From ANME-2 cluster archaeon (lineage in GTDB: Archaea > Halobacteriota > Methanosarcinia > Methanosarcinales > Methanocomedenaceae): a DNA stretch of 51,928 nucleotides. Below are positions 41,265-50,493 of this stretch, one piece after another. Positions within the stretch are counted from its first letter, which is position 1. The number at the start of each line of letters is the position of its first letter. Both the position numbers and the translations under genes were made by a program. Below the pieces are notes generated by a model that did not search any database, was not told where the DNA came from, and worked only from the letters and a program-made list of their open reading frames with translations. The DNA is taken from NCBI GenBank assembly GCA_014237145.1, contig JAAXOC010000009.1, forward strand, positions 1 through 51,928. The letters are read 5' to 3'.

Positions 41265-42725
41265 TCAAATCTTCATAGCAGCCGGGATCTTGTCTATCAC
41301 ATCGGTTGCCGTAAGCCCGAGCCCCAGTTTATCATATACTATATCACCTGATCGCCCGCAGATGTATGCTGCCGCTGCCGCAGCTTCGATCCCTGTGTAT
41401 CCGGCGAACAGTGCCCCAGTGATACCGGCCAGCACATCCCCGGTACCGCCAACTGTCATGCCCGGATTGCCTGTAAGGTTGACCCTGTTGGCCTGGCCGT
41501 CTGAGATAATATCTTCAGGGCTTTTCATTAGGGTAACGACATCGTTCTCCCGAGAGAACCGATTAACAAGACCGATTCGCGCCTCACGGTCAACAGGAAT
41601 ATCTTCACCACTTAAATTCTTGAATTCACCTGCGTGAGGTGTTATTATCATATTACAGCCATACTGTTCCAGTGGCTTTTCAAGGGCAGCTAGTGCGTCG
41701 GCATCAACCACGACCTTATCACACAGCGGCAGGATATCACACACAACCGCAGCCGTCTTATCATCCCTGCCCAGCCCCATGCCTATAACAACCACATCGT
41801 GAGCCTTTATCAGTTCTTCCAGTACAGGAATATCCTTTTGGTGCAGTCGTTTTTCAGAGAGTTTCCTGACTATCAGGTTAGGTGAAAAAGATGCAATGAT
41901 CTTTGAAACGCTTTTTGGGGCTGCCACAGTTACAATATCAGCTCCTGTTCTAAGTGCAGCCATTGCCGCCAGGGCGGGTGCACCGCTGTATGCCCCACCG
42001 CCGATCACAAGCACACGACCGCCATCACCTTTATGACTATCATGACCACGCCCGCTCACCAGTTTCACATCACCTACACCCACTACAGTTTCTGCTTCCG
42101 GTGGGATGCCGATATCTGCCACTGCGATCTCGCCCACGAACTCCTGGTTGTCCACATTTATCAAACCCGGTTTTGGCAAATAGAAAGTAGCGGTCACATC
42201 TGCGTATACCGCCTTTTCGAACTGGCCGCCATCCGGGTCCATACCTGAGGGGATATCCACAGATACTACTTTTGCTTTTGAATCATTTATCAGGTCAATG
42301 GCAGTGTTTTCAGGCTCCCTGACGTGACCTTTGATACCAGTGCCGAACACGGCATCCACGATCACGTCACATTCTGAGAAATATTCAGGTTTAAGTCCGG
42401 ATACATCTGTTACTTCAATTACAGGTATACCTGTCCTTTTAAGGATGGAAAAGTTCCGGGCAGCTTCCGGGGTCTTGATCCCATCTGACTTTCCCAGGAG
42501 CAATACCGTAACCTCATAGCCTATCAGGTGCCTGGCAGCCACAAACCCGTCCCCGCCATTGTTACCGCGCCCGGCCACTACCAGTACACGCTCCCTGGTA
42601 GGAAGGTTCATAACTTCGGCCGAAACTGCAGAACCTGCATTCTCCATCAACTGAAGAGGGATCAGGCCCAGTTGCTCAAAGTTAGTATCCAGTGCATCCA
42701 TTTGTCTGGAAGTAATGGTCCTCAT
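41265..42725 (-). CDS. nnr: Bifunctional NAD(P)HX epimerase and dehydratase
   Basis: A 486-residue metabolite-repair enzyme restoring hydrated NAD(P)H. The N-terminal epimerase (YjeF_N, about 1-210) has AGRGNNGGDGFVAARHL and DIPSGMDPDGG; the C-terminal ADP-dependent dehydratase (about 225-486) has GGGAYSGAPALAAMAALRTG, ITPHAGEFKNL and NPGMTVGGTGDVLAGITGAL. GGAGG nine bases upstream supports the ATG at 42725, rather than 42743. It heads the operon with the 56-residue ORF and moaC. Confidence 0.94.
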   Translation of the reverse strand: MRTITSRQMDALDTNFEQLGLIPLQLMENAGSAVSAEVMNLPTRERVLVVAGRGNNGGDGFVAARHLIGYEVTVLLLGKSDGIKTPEAARNFSILKRTGIPVIEVTDVSGLKPEYFSECDVIVDAVFGTGIKGHVREPENTAIDLINDSKAKVVSVDIPSGMDPDGGQFEKAVYADVTATFYLPKPGLINVDNQEFVGEIAVADIGIPPEAETVVGVGDVKLVSGRGHDSHKGDGGRVLVIGGGAYSGAPALAAMAALRTGADIVTVAAPKSVSKIIASFSPNLIVRKLSEKRLHQKDIPVLEELIKAHDVVVIGMGLGRDDKTAAVVCDILPLCDKVVVDADALAALEKPLEQYGCNMIITPHAGEFKNLSGEDIPVDREARIGLVNRFSRENDVVTLMKSPEDIISDGQANRVNLTGNPGMTVGGTGDVLAGITGALFAGYTGIEAAAAAAYICGRSGDIVYDKLGLGLTATDVIDKIPAAMKI

Positions 42726-42898
42726 GTTTTGAAAATCCTCCATTGATCATAAAATACTATTATGTGACATATATGACATTGTATAAAGCACTTTTTTGGT
42801 CATCCGGATTTTTTGCTACAAAACAGACCAAACTTATATATTGAATTAGTATATTTCAATCAATAATTTTATTTTAAGTTAGAATATGGGACGTTAAT

Positions 42899-44926
42899 AT
42901 GCATCTGATGGTCACAGAAAAACACAATACGGCAAAGAGAATAGCCTCAATCCTGGCCCCAAAAAAACCCAAACAGGTAAGGGTAAGCGGAGTTGACACA
43001 TACCAGTGGGACGGCACTGTGGTAATGGGGCTTAGCGGTCATATTGTTTCAGTGGATTTTCCAAAAGAATACAATAACTGGCAAAAAGTTGACAGCAGGG
43101 AACTGGTAAATGCCGAGATAATCACAACGGCTACCCAGAAGAAGATCGTATCGGCCCTGCGTAAGCTGGGTAAGGAAGCAGACCATGTTTCCATTGCCAC
43201 TGACTACGACAGGGAAGGGGAACTGATAGGCGTTGAGGCACTGCGCATAATTGAGAAGGTCAATAAAGGTGTTACTGTTGACCGTATTCAGTACAGTACA
43301 ATCACAAAAACAGAGATCGAAACGGCTTTTTCAAACCCTGTTGCAGTAGATTTCAACCTGGCGGCTGCTGGTGAGAGTAGACAGGTCATTGACCTCATCT
43401 GGGGTGCGGCACTGACCAGGTATGTTTCCACAACAGCAGGCAGGCTGGGCAACCTGTTCCTGAGCGTGGGACGTGTCCAGACCCCGACCCTGGCACTGCT
43501 GGTTGACAGGGAAAAGGAACGGATGGCCCATGTGCCAAAACCGTACTGTGAGATATTTGCCACCCTGGTGGACAATATAGAGTTCAAGGCAAAGCACAAG
43601 GCCGGACGGATATGGGATAAAGATGAGGGGCGAAAGATTTTCGATAAACTGGGTGATACAGCTATTGTCATAAAACTGAAAAAGGATGAGAAAATAGACA
43701 GTCCCCCCACACCCTTTAATACAACAGAATTTATCAGGGCGGCCAGCAGTATCGGTTTTACCGCTTCTAATGCCATGAGGATAGCAGAGAACCTGTATAT
43801 GGAGGGTTTCATATCCTACCCCAGGACAGATAATACAGTATATCCTGCGAGTATTGACCTGCGGGAGCTGATACAGGTTATTAGCAAGGGCCCGTTCAAG
43901 CGATATGCTGAACACCTGCTGAAATTACCAGGATTAGAACCCACAAGGGGGAAGAAAGAGACCACAGACCATCCACCCATTATCCCAGCCTCATATGTGG
44001 AACCATCCAAGCTAAAGGATGATGAATGGAGGATATATGAACTGGTGGTACGCCGTTTTTTTGCCACATTTGCCGGGCCTGCAAAATGGGCTGTTATCCA
44101 GGCAGGGTTCGACATCTCTGGTGAGGTGTTCAAAGCCAGGGGTGCCAGCCTGCTGGAAGAGGGATGGCGCTGGTATTACCCGTACAATAAACCAGGGGAT
44201 ATGATACTGCCTGACCTGCAGGTGGAGCAGGTCCTCGTGGTCAAGGAAAAAGAGTTCGTGGAAAAAGAGACAAAACCACCTTCGAGATACGGACAAGGTA
44301 GGCTTATAAAGGTCATGGAAGACCTGGGACTTGGCACCAAATCCACCAGGCATGAGATCATATCAAAACTCTATGCCAGGGCATATGTCCACGGCAACCC
44401 CCTGCAGCCAACCAAGATTGCCATAGGGGTTATAGAGTCACTGGAAAAATATGCTGATACCATAACCAAACCTGACATGACTGCCACTCTTGAAAATGAT
44501 ATGGACCTGATAGCCGAGGGCTCCAGGAAAGAGAAAGATGTGGAAGATGAATCCAGGAAGATGCTTGATGCTGTCTTTGATGAACTGTTAAAAAACCAGG
44601 AGAAGATCACCGAGAGCCTGCGTTCCAGTATGAGGGAAGACAAGATCATAGGCACATGCGAGAAATGTGCCAGTAAACTGATCATCAGGCGGTCCAAAAG
44701 AGGCGGGCGGTTCATTGGATGTACCGGGTATCCGGATTGTGATTTTTCACTGCCGTTACCCAAAAGCGGCCAGATAGTGGTCACAGATAAACTGTGTGAG
44801 CAGCATAAAATGAACCATATCAAGATAATTACCAAGGGAAAGCGGCCCTGGGACCTGGGATGTCCTTATTGCAACTATCTGGAATGGCAAAAAAGCCTTA
44901 AGGATGACGAAAAGAAAAGTAAGTAA
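42899..44926 (+). CDS. topA: DNA topoisomerase I (archaeal type IA)
   Basis: A 675-residue type IA topoisomerase. The TOPRIM domain has ATDYDREGELIG (about 100-111), the gate domain LFLSVGRVQTPTLALLVDRE, and the catalytic Tyr is Tyr307 in GFISYPRTDN. A C-terminal zinc finger CEKCASKLIIRR ... CTGYPDC lies near residues 585-612, and a second Cys set (CEQHK, CPYC) follows. It relaxes negative supercoils. The DUF2119 gene starts one base after its stop. Confidence 0.94.
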   Translation: MHLMVTEKHNTAKRIASILAPKKPKQVRVSGVDTYQWDGTVVMGLSGHIVSVDFPKEYNNWQKVDSRELVNAEIITTATQKKIVSALRKLGKEADHVSIATDYDREGELIGVEALRIIEKVNKGVTVDRIQYSTITKTEIETAFSNPVAVDFNLAAAGESRQVIDLIWGAALTRYVSTTAGRLGNLFLSVGRVQTPTLALLVDREKERMAHVPKPYCEIFATLVDNIEFKAKHKAGRIWDKDEGRKIFDKLGDTAIVIKLKKDEKIDSPPTPFNTTEFIRAASSIGFTASNAMRIAENLYMEGFISYPRTDNTVYPASIDLRELIQVISKGPFKRYAEHLLKLPGLEPTRGKKETTDHPPIIPASYVEPSKLKDDEWRIYELVVRRFFATFAGPAKWAVIQAGFDISGEVFKARGASLLEEGWRWYYPYNKPGDMILPDLQVEQVLVVKEKEFVEKETKPPSRYGQGRLIKVMEDLGLGTKSTRHEIISKLYARAYVHGNPLQPTKIAIGVIESLEKYADTITKPDMTATLENDMDLIAEGSRKEKDVEDESRKMLDAVFDELLKNQEKITESLRSSMREDKIIGTCEKCASKLIIRRSKRGGRFIGCTGYPDCDFSLPLPKSGQIVVTDKLCEQHKMNHIKIITKGKRPWDLGCPYCNYLEWQKSLKDDEKKSK

Positions 44927-44927
44927 T

Positions 44928-45515
44928 ATGATTAAAAGCCTAAGCAGCGGCAGTCCTGTGCGCCTGTTCGCAGGGGGGCTGCATGGTGATGAATGGGAAA
45001 CCACTACTCCATTGCTGGAAGAGTTGACCCAACCCCTGACCGGGACATTGCTTATTATGTCCAAAGTGTCTGGAAATGAGTACCTCAGCACACTAGACAG
45101 GAACTATTACACTCAATATGCTCCCCATTTACTGGAGGCCATAAAGGAGTACCGTCCATGTATCTATCTTGAACTTCATTCCTATTCGAAGGTTAACTTT
45201 TCAATACTAACAGGGGACGGCAGGTTCGAACGCCATGGTATACCTGCATATATCGAGATCGAAGCCGGTGTGCTAATGGGTTCGGTATCACCCCATATCA
45301 GGCGGGATCATTTCAGCCCATATGACCTGTGCGTATCCTTTGAGATGCCAAAAAGACCATCAGGGCAAACCCTGGAAGTGATTGGCCACTTGCTTGACAT
45401 TGTAAAGGAATGTAGGGGCCGGGATGCTTTTGTCAGGTACATGAAGGTGCACTATCCTGAGCAGACCTCAGTGGCTGTCAGGAACTATCTCAGGTTTTAC
45501 GGAGACCTTTACTAA
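44928..45515 (+). CDS. DUF2119 family protein
   Basis: A 195-residue archaeal protein: FAGGLHGDEWETTTPLLEEL, GTLLIMSKVSGNEYLSTLDR and PCIYLELHSYSKVNF. The GGLHGDEWE and ELHSY motifs resemble the zinc ligands (HxxE ... H) of succinylglutamate desuccinylase/aspartoacylase carboxypeptidases, which suggests a metal hydrolase; the substrate is unknown. ATG 44928 is preferred because it follows the topA stop by one base, indicating co-translation. Confidence 0.85.
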   Translation: MIKSLSSGSPVRLFAGGLHGDEWETTTPLLEELTQPLTGTLLIMSKVSGNEYLSTLDRNYYTQYAPHLLEAIKEYRPCIYLELHSYSKVNFSILTGDGRFERHGIPAYIEIEAGVLMGSVSPHIRRDHFSPYDLCVSFEMPKRPSGQTLEVIGHLLDIVKECRGRDAFVRYMKVHYPEQTSVAVRNYLRFYGDLY

Positions 45516-45587
45516 CATCAAACATTGCAGCAAAATAACCATAGACAAAATTGATTTTTGCTTTTTATCTGTGTAATCTGTTTTTTT

Positions 45588-45640
45588 TGCCACAGAGGAC
45601 ACAGAGAGCACAGAGTATTTTCCCTCTGTATTCGTATATA
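45588..45640. repeat. CACAGAG hairpin remnant upstream of the carB fragment
   Basis: GCCACAGAGGACACAGAGAG followed by CACAGAG and a partner CCCTCTGT. It is a partial copy of the CACAGAG inverted repeats seen at 2720, 9710 and 50310. The junction to carB sequence follows 70-80 bp later. Nothing else was seen between 45516 and 45706. Confidence 0.6.
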
Positions 45641-45706
45641 CACTATTCTTGCAATATCAATAAAAAAGTATCTCGTAGCCTACTATATAGGTAGGCCGAG
45701 AGGGAT

Positions 45707-46858
45707 AACAACTATGCTATCACGGAAGCCGTGGCCAGGGAAGTGGCAGCCGGTATCGGGTACCCTGTGCTGGTGCGCCCCTCCTATGTACTGGGCGGAC
45801 GGGCCATGGAGATAGTATACGACGAGAACGACCTGAACAGGTATATGAATGAGGCAGTGCGGGTCTCGCCCGAGCATCCTGTGCTCATCGACAACTTCCT
45901 TGAGGGTGCCATTGAGATCGATGTGGATGCCATATGCGATGGCGAGGACGTGCTCATCGGTGCAATCATGGAGCATATCGAGGAGGCCGGGATACACAGC
46001 GGTGATTCGGCCTGCGTGATACCGCCCCAGTCACTGGGACACTATGTGCTGGATACGGTCAGGGACAATGTGAGGCGCATTGCCCTGGCACTCAGGGTGA
46101 AGGGCACCCTGAACATCCAGATGGCATACAAGGACCGGGTGGTCTATGTGCTGGAGGCGAACCCCCGCAGCAGCCGTACCATTCCATTCGTATCAAAGGC
46201 TGTGGGCCTGCCGCTGGCAAAGATTGCGGCCAGGGCCATGATAGGAATAACATTGAAGGAACAGGGATACCTCCAGGAACCCAGGCCTGTACATGTTTCA
46301 GTGAAGGAAGTCCTCCTGCCATTTGACAAACTCCCTGGAGCGGACCCGATCCTCAGCCCTGAGATGCGCAGTACTGGCGAGGTCATGGGTGTGGATTACA
46401 GTTACGGGCTGGCTTTTTTCAAGGCAGAACTGGCAGCAGATAATGCACTACCGCTTAAGGGTAAGGTGTTCATGTCCATCAGGGACCAGGATAAACCGGT
46501 ACTGGTGCAGATAGCAAGGAAGATGGTTGATGCGGGACTGGAAATCATTGCTACCAGCGGCACGGTCCGGTACCTGTCTGGCAAGGGTTTCGATGTTACT
46601 GAAATAAAGAAGGTACATGACGGCAGTCCAAATGTCATTGACCTGATGCGCAAAGATGATGTCGGCCTGGTCATAAATACGCCCACAAGCAAGATAAGCT
46701 ACAAGGACGGGCGGAGTATACGGCGGGCGGCAGTGGATTATGCGATACCATACATCACCACGATACAGGCGGCAATGGCTGCTGCCGATGCTATTGAGGC
46801 CGTGAGCAGGGGAGAACTGGTTATAAAGAGTATTGGCGAGTACCATTTGGAGATGTGA
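45707..46858 (+). pseudogene. carB: carB, carbamoyl-phosphate synthase large subunit, C-terminal part only
   Basis: About 380 residues equal to the last third of CarB. It opens inside the second ATP-grasp domain (AITEAVAREVAAGIGYPVLV, RPSYVLGGRAM) and continues through VYVLEANPRSSRTIPFVSKA to the complete MGS allosteric domain (LEIIATSGTVRYLSGKGFDV, INTPTSK). The first roughly 690 residues, including the first ATP-grasp, are absent; the sequence before 45707 is repeat DNA. The remaining frame is intact, so truncation may be recent. An internal ATG exists at 45731 only. Confidence 0.85.
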
Positions 46859-46871
46859 AAAACTGAATATA

Positions 46872-47036
46872 ATGATGGTGGTGGGAAGTTTGGGAAAATT
46901 AGATCATGCCTTTACTGCAATAGAGGGAAACCTCCTGGCCTTTGAAGAGGTCAACCAGCTTGCTCTGGGTGGGAAGATTATGGCCACAAGAAAGGCACAG
47001 CATGAAGTCCCCTACAATATCCAGGTGACTGGATGA
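46872..47036 (+). CDS. Short hypothetical protein (54 aa)
   Basis: A 54-residue frame beginning MMVVGSLGKLDHAFTAIEGN and ending in MATRKAQHEVPYNIQVTG. It follows the carB fragment by 13 bp and its end overlaps a transposase remnant. It has protein-like composition, but I do not recognise a family; it may be the end of a lost gene. Confidence 0.35.
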   Translation: MMVVGSLGKLDHAFTAIEGNLLAFEEVNQLALGGKIMATRKAQHEVPYNIQVTG

Positions 47037-47076
47037 GCTACTGATTTATCCTTATTTCAAAACGTCAGTGAATTAG
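47032..47076 (+). pseudogene. Transposase C-terminal remnant
   Basis: The frame reads DELLIYPYFKTSVN then TAG, the same ending as the transposase tail at 58-102, with about 30 of 35 bases identical around the stop. Only the last 15 codons remain. It marks a past insertion between the carB debris and the ammonium transporter operon. Confidence 0.5.
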
Positions 47077-47120
47077 CAGGTCATGGAAAAATAGTGGAAG
47101 GAATCCAATGATCCCTTCAC

Positions 47121-48314
47121 TCAAATATTATACGCTGTCTCGCCATGACATGTCTTGTCAAGCCCGATATTTTCCTCACTCTCAGTAACCTTCAGCCCCA
47201 TCGTTCTGTCAAGCACAAATCCGATCAAGATAGTACAAACACTTGCATAGATGATCGTAATAACTACCCCTTCAAGCTGGAGCAATAGCTGCTGTGGATT
47301 ACCAAGCAGGAGACCTGTGGTCCCCACACTTGCAAACACGCCTGTTAAGAGTGCACCCGTAATCCCGCCGGCACCGTGAACCCCAAACACATCCAGTGAA
47401 TCATCATAGCCCAGCTTACCTTTTAGCATTACAGCCCAATAGCACACAAATCCTGCAATTAGCCCGATTAAGAGTGCAGCCATCGGTGTGACAAAACCTG
47501 CACCTGGCGTGATTGCAACAAGTCCGGCCAAAATTCCGGTTGCAAAACCCAGTGCAGTTGGTTTTCCGCTGTGGGTCCATTCTGCTGCCATCCACGAAAG
47601 TCCTGCAGCTGCCGGTGCAATGAACGTGGTTATAAATGCAAGTCCTGCAACCTCATCGGCAGCCAGGGCTGACCCTGCATTGAACCCGAACCAGCCAAAC
47701 CATAAAAGCCCTACACCAAGCAGTGTGAAAGTAACGTTGTGCGGCTTAATTGCATCCAGGCCATATCCTTTCCTCTTGCCAAGGAAGACCAGGAGTGCAA
47801 GGGCTGAGATACCTGATGTTATGTGGACAACCGTACCACCTGCAAAATCAAGTGCTTCCCCTGTAAGGAATCCGCCGCCCCATACCCAGTGACATACTGG
47901 TGCATAGACGATAAGGCCCCATAATGCGACGAATGCTATGTATGACTTGAACTTGATACGCCCGACAATAGCACCAGAGATCAGGGCAGGCGTTATTATG
48001 GCAAACATCCCCTGGAATACAATAAATGCATATGTGGGAATCGTGCCTGATGTCGAGTAAAGGTCAATCCCGCGCAGGAATACATGCTCGAACCCACCTA
48101 TGAACCAGTTCCCTGTCCCGAATGCAAGCGAGTAACCAATTATCACCCACTCTACAGCAATAATACCCATCGCAACGAACGAGTGCATCATGCTGCTAAG
48201 GACATTCTTACGCCGCACCATCCCGCCATAGAACAGCGCAAGCCCGGGAAGCATGAATAATACCAGTGCTGATGAGATCAGGACCCATGCAGTATCTGCT
48301 GCAACAATAGCCAT
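47121..48314 (-). CDS. amt: Ammonium transporter Amt
   Basis: A 397-residue membrane protein with about 11 helices. Family motifs are WVLISSALVLFMLPGLALFY (first helix), DFAGGTVVHITSGISALAL and FGVHGAGGITGALLTGVFAS with the twin pore His residues. It conducts ammonium into the cell. GGTAAAG lies before the ATG. It lies 12 bp downstream of glnK, the standard pair in which GlnK blocks the pore when nitrogen is plentiful. Confidence 0.95.
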   Translation of the reverse strand: MAIVAADTAWVLISSALVLFMLPGLALFYGGMVRRKNVLSSMMHSFVAMGIIAVEWVIIGYSLAFGTGNWFIGGFEHVFLRGIDLYSTSGTIPTYAFIVFQGMFAIITPALISGAIVGRIKFKSYIAFVALWGLIVYAPVCHWVWGGGFLTGEALDFAGGTVVHITSGISALALLVFLGKRKGYGLDAIKPHNVTFTLLGVGLLWFGWFGFNAGSALAADEVAGLAFITTFIAPAAAGLSWMAAEWTHSGKPTALGFATGILAGLVAITPGAGFVTPMAALLIGLIAGFVCYWAVMLKGKLGYDDSLDVFGVHGAGGITGALLTGVFASVGTTGLLLGNPQQLLLQLEGVVITIIYASVCTILIGFVLDRTMGLKVTESEENIGLDKTCHGETAYNI

Positions 48315-48326
48315 ATCTTTACCTTC

Positions 48327-48674
48327 CTAAATAGCCCCGGACCCGATTTCGCCGGTGCTTATCCTTATGACATCCTCAAGTGGCAGCACGAATATTTTAC
48401 CATCCCCGATCTCCCCTTTATCGTTGGTTTTGGCTCCTCGCTGTATTGCCTCGATCGTGGGTTCTAAAAACTCGTCATTCACTGCGATGTCAAGTTTGAT
48501 CTTTTCAAGTAGGTTTACCTCATACTCCAGTGCCCTGTAAACTTCCAAATGCCCTTTTTGTGCCCCATATCCAGAAACAGATGTTACTGTCAATCTGTTT
48601 ACTTCAACCTCCTGAAGCTCCCGCTTGACAGCATCAAGCCGTTCAGGTCTTATTATTGCTATTACGTATTTCAC
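48327..48674 (-). CDS. glnK: GlnK/PII nitrogen regulator
   Basis: A 115-residue PII protein starting at GTG (VKYVIAIIRPERLDAVKREL). The T-loop GYGAQKGHLEVYRALEYEVN and the C-terminal ATP-binding GEIGDGKIFVLPLEDVIRIS with TGEIG are typical. It binds ATP/ADP and 2-oxoglutarate and docks on Amt. An in-frame extension to 48728 is not needed. It precedes amt. Confidence 0.94.
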   Translation of the reverse strand: MKYVIAIIRPERLDAVKRELQEVEVNRLTVTSVSGYGAQKGHLEVYRALEYEVNLLEKIKLDIAVNDEFLEPTIEAIQRGAKTNDKGEIGDGKIFVLPLEDVIRISTGEIGSGAI

Positions 48675-48849
48675 AGGTATCACTACACGATAGCCTACTG
48701 CATAATATATATAGATTTCTATAAACATATTCTATAATTTATTAATGTGTGGACAGTCAAGAGTATTGAAAAAATTGTAAAGCAATTAAACAAATAAGTA
48801 GTACTGCCTCACCGATCATTTAATAAACACAACAGTAATTCAAGCGATT

Positions 48850-49449
48850 ATGATTGCAATAATTGACTATGGGATGGGAAACTTGCGCAGTATTTATAAT
48901 GCATTGATGAATGTCAATGGAGATCCGGTTATTGTATCAGATAGTGCAAAACTTTCAGGTGCTGATGCAGTTGTTATTCCAGGAGTTGGGTCATTCGGTG
49001 ATGGAATGAACAACTTAAAACCGTTTGAAAATGAACTGTTAGACTTGATACACGACGGTATACCATTGCTTGGGATATGTATCGGAATGCATGTTCTATT
49101 TGACTGGGGTGAGGAAAGCAACTGCGCAGGATTCGGACTTATCAAAGGAGATGTTATCCGTCTGCCACAGGGGGTCAGGGTCCCACAGATGGGATGGAAC
49201 GAGCTGCAAATTCGCTGCGATTCAGACCTACTTTCAGGGATCAATGATGGTGATTTTTTCTATTTTGTGCATTCATATTACTGCGTCCCTGCAAATAAGC
49301 ACACTATCACTGCAACAACTGATTATGGTGTGGATCTGGCTGCGGTTGTAGAAATGGATAATATCCATGCAGTCCAGTTCCATCCGGAAAAGTCAAGCAC
49401 TAAAGGGCTTATTATCCTGAAAAATTTTGTCGAGATGACCAGATGTTAG
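48850..49449 (+). CDS. hisH: HisH, imidazole glycerol phosphate synthase glutaminase
   Basis: A 199-residue class I glutamine amidotransferase supplying ammonia to HisF in histidine synthesis. [16 protein letters not shown] forms the oxyanion region, the catalytic Cys is Cys77 in [12 protein letters not shown], and His/Glu lie in VQFHPEKSS near the end. No ribosome site is obvious, so it may be leaderless. It overlaps hisF by 7 bp. Confidence 0.95.
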   Translation: MIAIIDYGMGNLRSIYNALMNVNGDPVIVSDSAKLSGADAVVIPGVGSFGDGMNNLKPFENELLDLIHDGIPLLGICIGMHVLFDWGEESNCAGFGLIKGDVIRLPQGVRVPQMGWNELQIRCDSDLLSGINDGDFFYFVHSYYCVPANKHTITATTDYGVDLAAVVEMDNIHAVQFHPEKSSTKGLIILKNFVEMTRC

Positions 49450-50255
49450 CAAAAAGGATTATTCCGTGCCTTGATTGTGATCTTGGAGTTCCATTCGGAC
49501 GGGTCGTAAAAGGGGTCAAGTTCAAACAGATCAGATATGCAGGCATACCCTGGGAACTGGCGCAGGAGTATGATGAACAGGGTGCGGATGAGCTGATCTT
49601 TCTGGATATTACAGCATCACATGAAAGAAGAGAAACAATGTCTAAGGTGATTGAAAAGACATCTGAGAACGTGTTCATGCCGCTTACGGTTGGTGGCGGT
49701 ATCAGGAGTTTAAAGGATGCCAGGACTGCCTTTAATGCCGGAGCTGATAAGGTCTCGGTCAATACGGCTGCAATAAAGAACCCTGACCTTATTCATGAAA
49801 TTTCAAAATACTTCGGGACACAGGCATGTGTGATAGCGATCGATGCCAAACGCAGATACGAACGTAAGACCGGTCAGGAAATTGTTGACACTCCACAGGG
49901 CGAATGCTGGTTTGAATGTTCACTCTATGGGGGAAGGGAATTTACAGGTATAGATGCGATACAGTGGGCAATGGAAGCAGAGGAGCGCGGAGCCGGAGAT
50001 ATTATGCTCACAAGCATGGATCGAGACGGCACCAAGGATGGGTTTGATATAGAACTAACCAAAGCGGTCAGCAATAGTGTGAACATTCCTGTGATTGCGT
50101 CAGGCGGCTGCGGGAATTTGGAACACATACTTGAAGTGTTTAAAAAGACCAATGTATCGGCTGCATTGGCTGCAAGTATCTTCCATTTTGGAGAATATAC
50201 AGTTTCTGAGGTTAAGGAGTATTTGAAGAAGAACGGTGTGCATGTGAGGTTATAG
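49443..50255 (+). CDS. hisF: HisF, imidazole glycerol phosphate synthase cyclase
   Basis: A 270-residue TIM barrel. The first catalytic Asp is Asp11 in [10 protein letters not shown], the second lies in [10 protein letters not shown]. Phosphate loops are [20 protein letters not shown] and [15 protein letters not shown]. It is slightly longer than typical bacterial HisF because of an insert after CLD (CDLGVPF). It overlaps hisH, giving an equimolar complex. Confidence 0.95.
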   Translation: MLAKRIIPCLDCDLGVPFGRVVKGVKFKQIRYAGIPWELAQEYDEQGADELIFLDITASHERRETMSKVIEKTSENVFMPLTVGGGIRSLKDARTAFNAGADKVSVNTAAIKNPDLIHEISKYFGTQACVIAIDAKRRYERKTGQEIVDTPQGECWFECSLYGGREFTGIDAIQWAMEAEERGAGDIMLTSMDRDGTKDGFDIELTKAVSNSVNIPVIASGGCGNLEHILEVFKKTNVSAALAASIFHFGEYTVSEVKEYLKKNGVHVRL

Positions 50256-50309
50256 TTGATGAGACTTTTTAATTTATTCTGGATGAAATAGATCATTGTA
50301 AAGAAGATC

Positions 50310-50367
50310 AACCACAGAGAACACAGAGCGTGATTGTTTCTCTGTGCTCTCTGTGCACTCTGTGGTT
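50310..50367. repeat. CACAGAG inverted repeat
   Basis: AACCACAGAGAACACAGAG (50310-50328) pairs with CTCTGTGCACTCTGTGGTT at 50349-50367. It lies between hisF and the lipoate-ligase-like gene, 16 bp before the 71-bp exact repeat. It belongs to the same hairpin class as 2720 and 9710. Confidence 0.8.
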
Positions 50368-50382
50368 ATTAACCGTTCCAGG

Positions 50383-50453
50383 AAACGTACATGAAATTCT
50401 TCGAATGACATGCTCAAAAAATGAAAGAACCCAAGGGTACTTTCATGCTAAAT
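50383..50453. repeat. 71-bp exact repeat, copy 2
   Basis: Identical to 6755-6825. It ends 40 bp before the ATG of the lipoate-ligase-like gene, so it is in the promoter or leader region. The ATGAAAG/CTTTCAT hairpin is near its 3' end. Confidence 0.85.
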
Positions 50454-50493
50454 AATAGAAAGTCTCTAACTGATCTGCTATAAGGATGATAAA

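Noticed and set aside
43331-43915. Long minus-strand frames inside topA
   Set aside because: Antisense shadows of topoisomerase I, whose catalytic motifs are all on the plus strand.
50310-50367. Possible third complete MITE at the CACAGAG hairpin
   Set aside because: No outer inverted repeats or target duplication could be found around the hairpin, unlike at 9776, 29721 and 38038.
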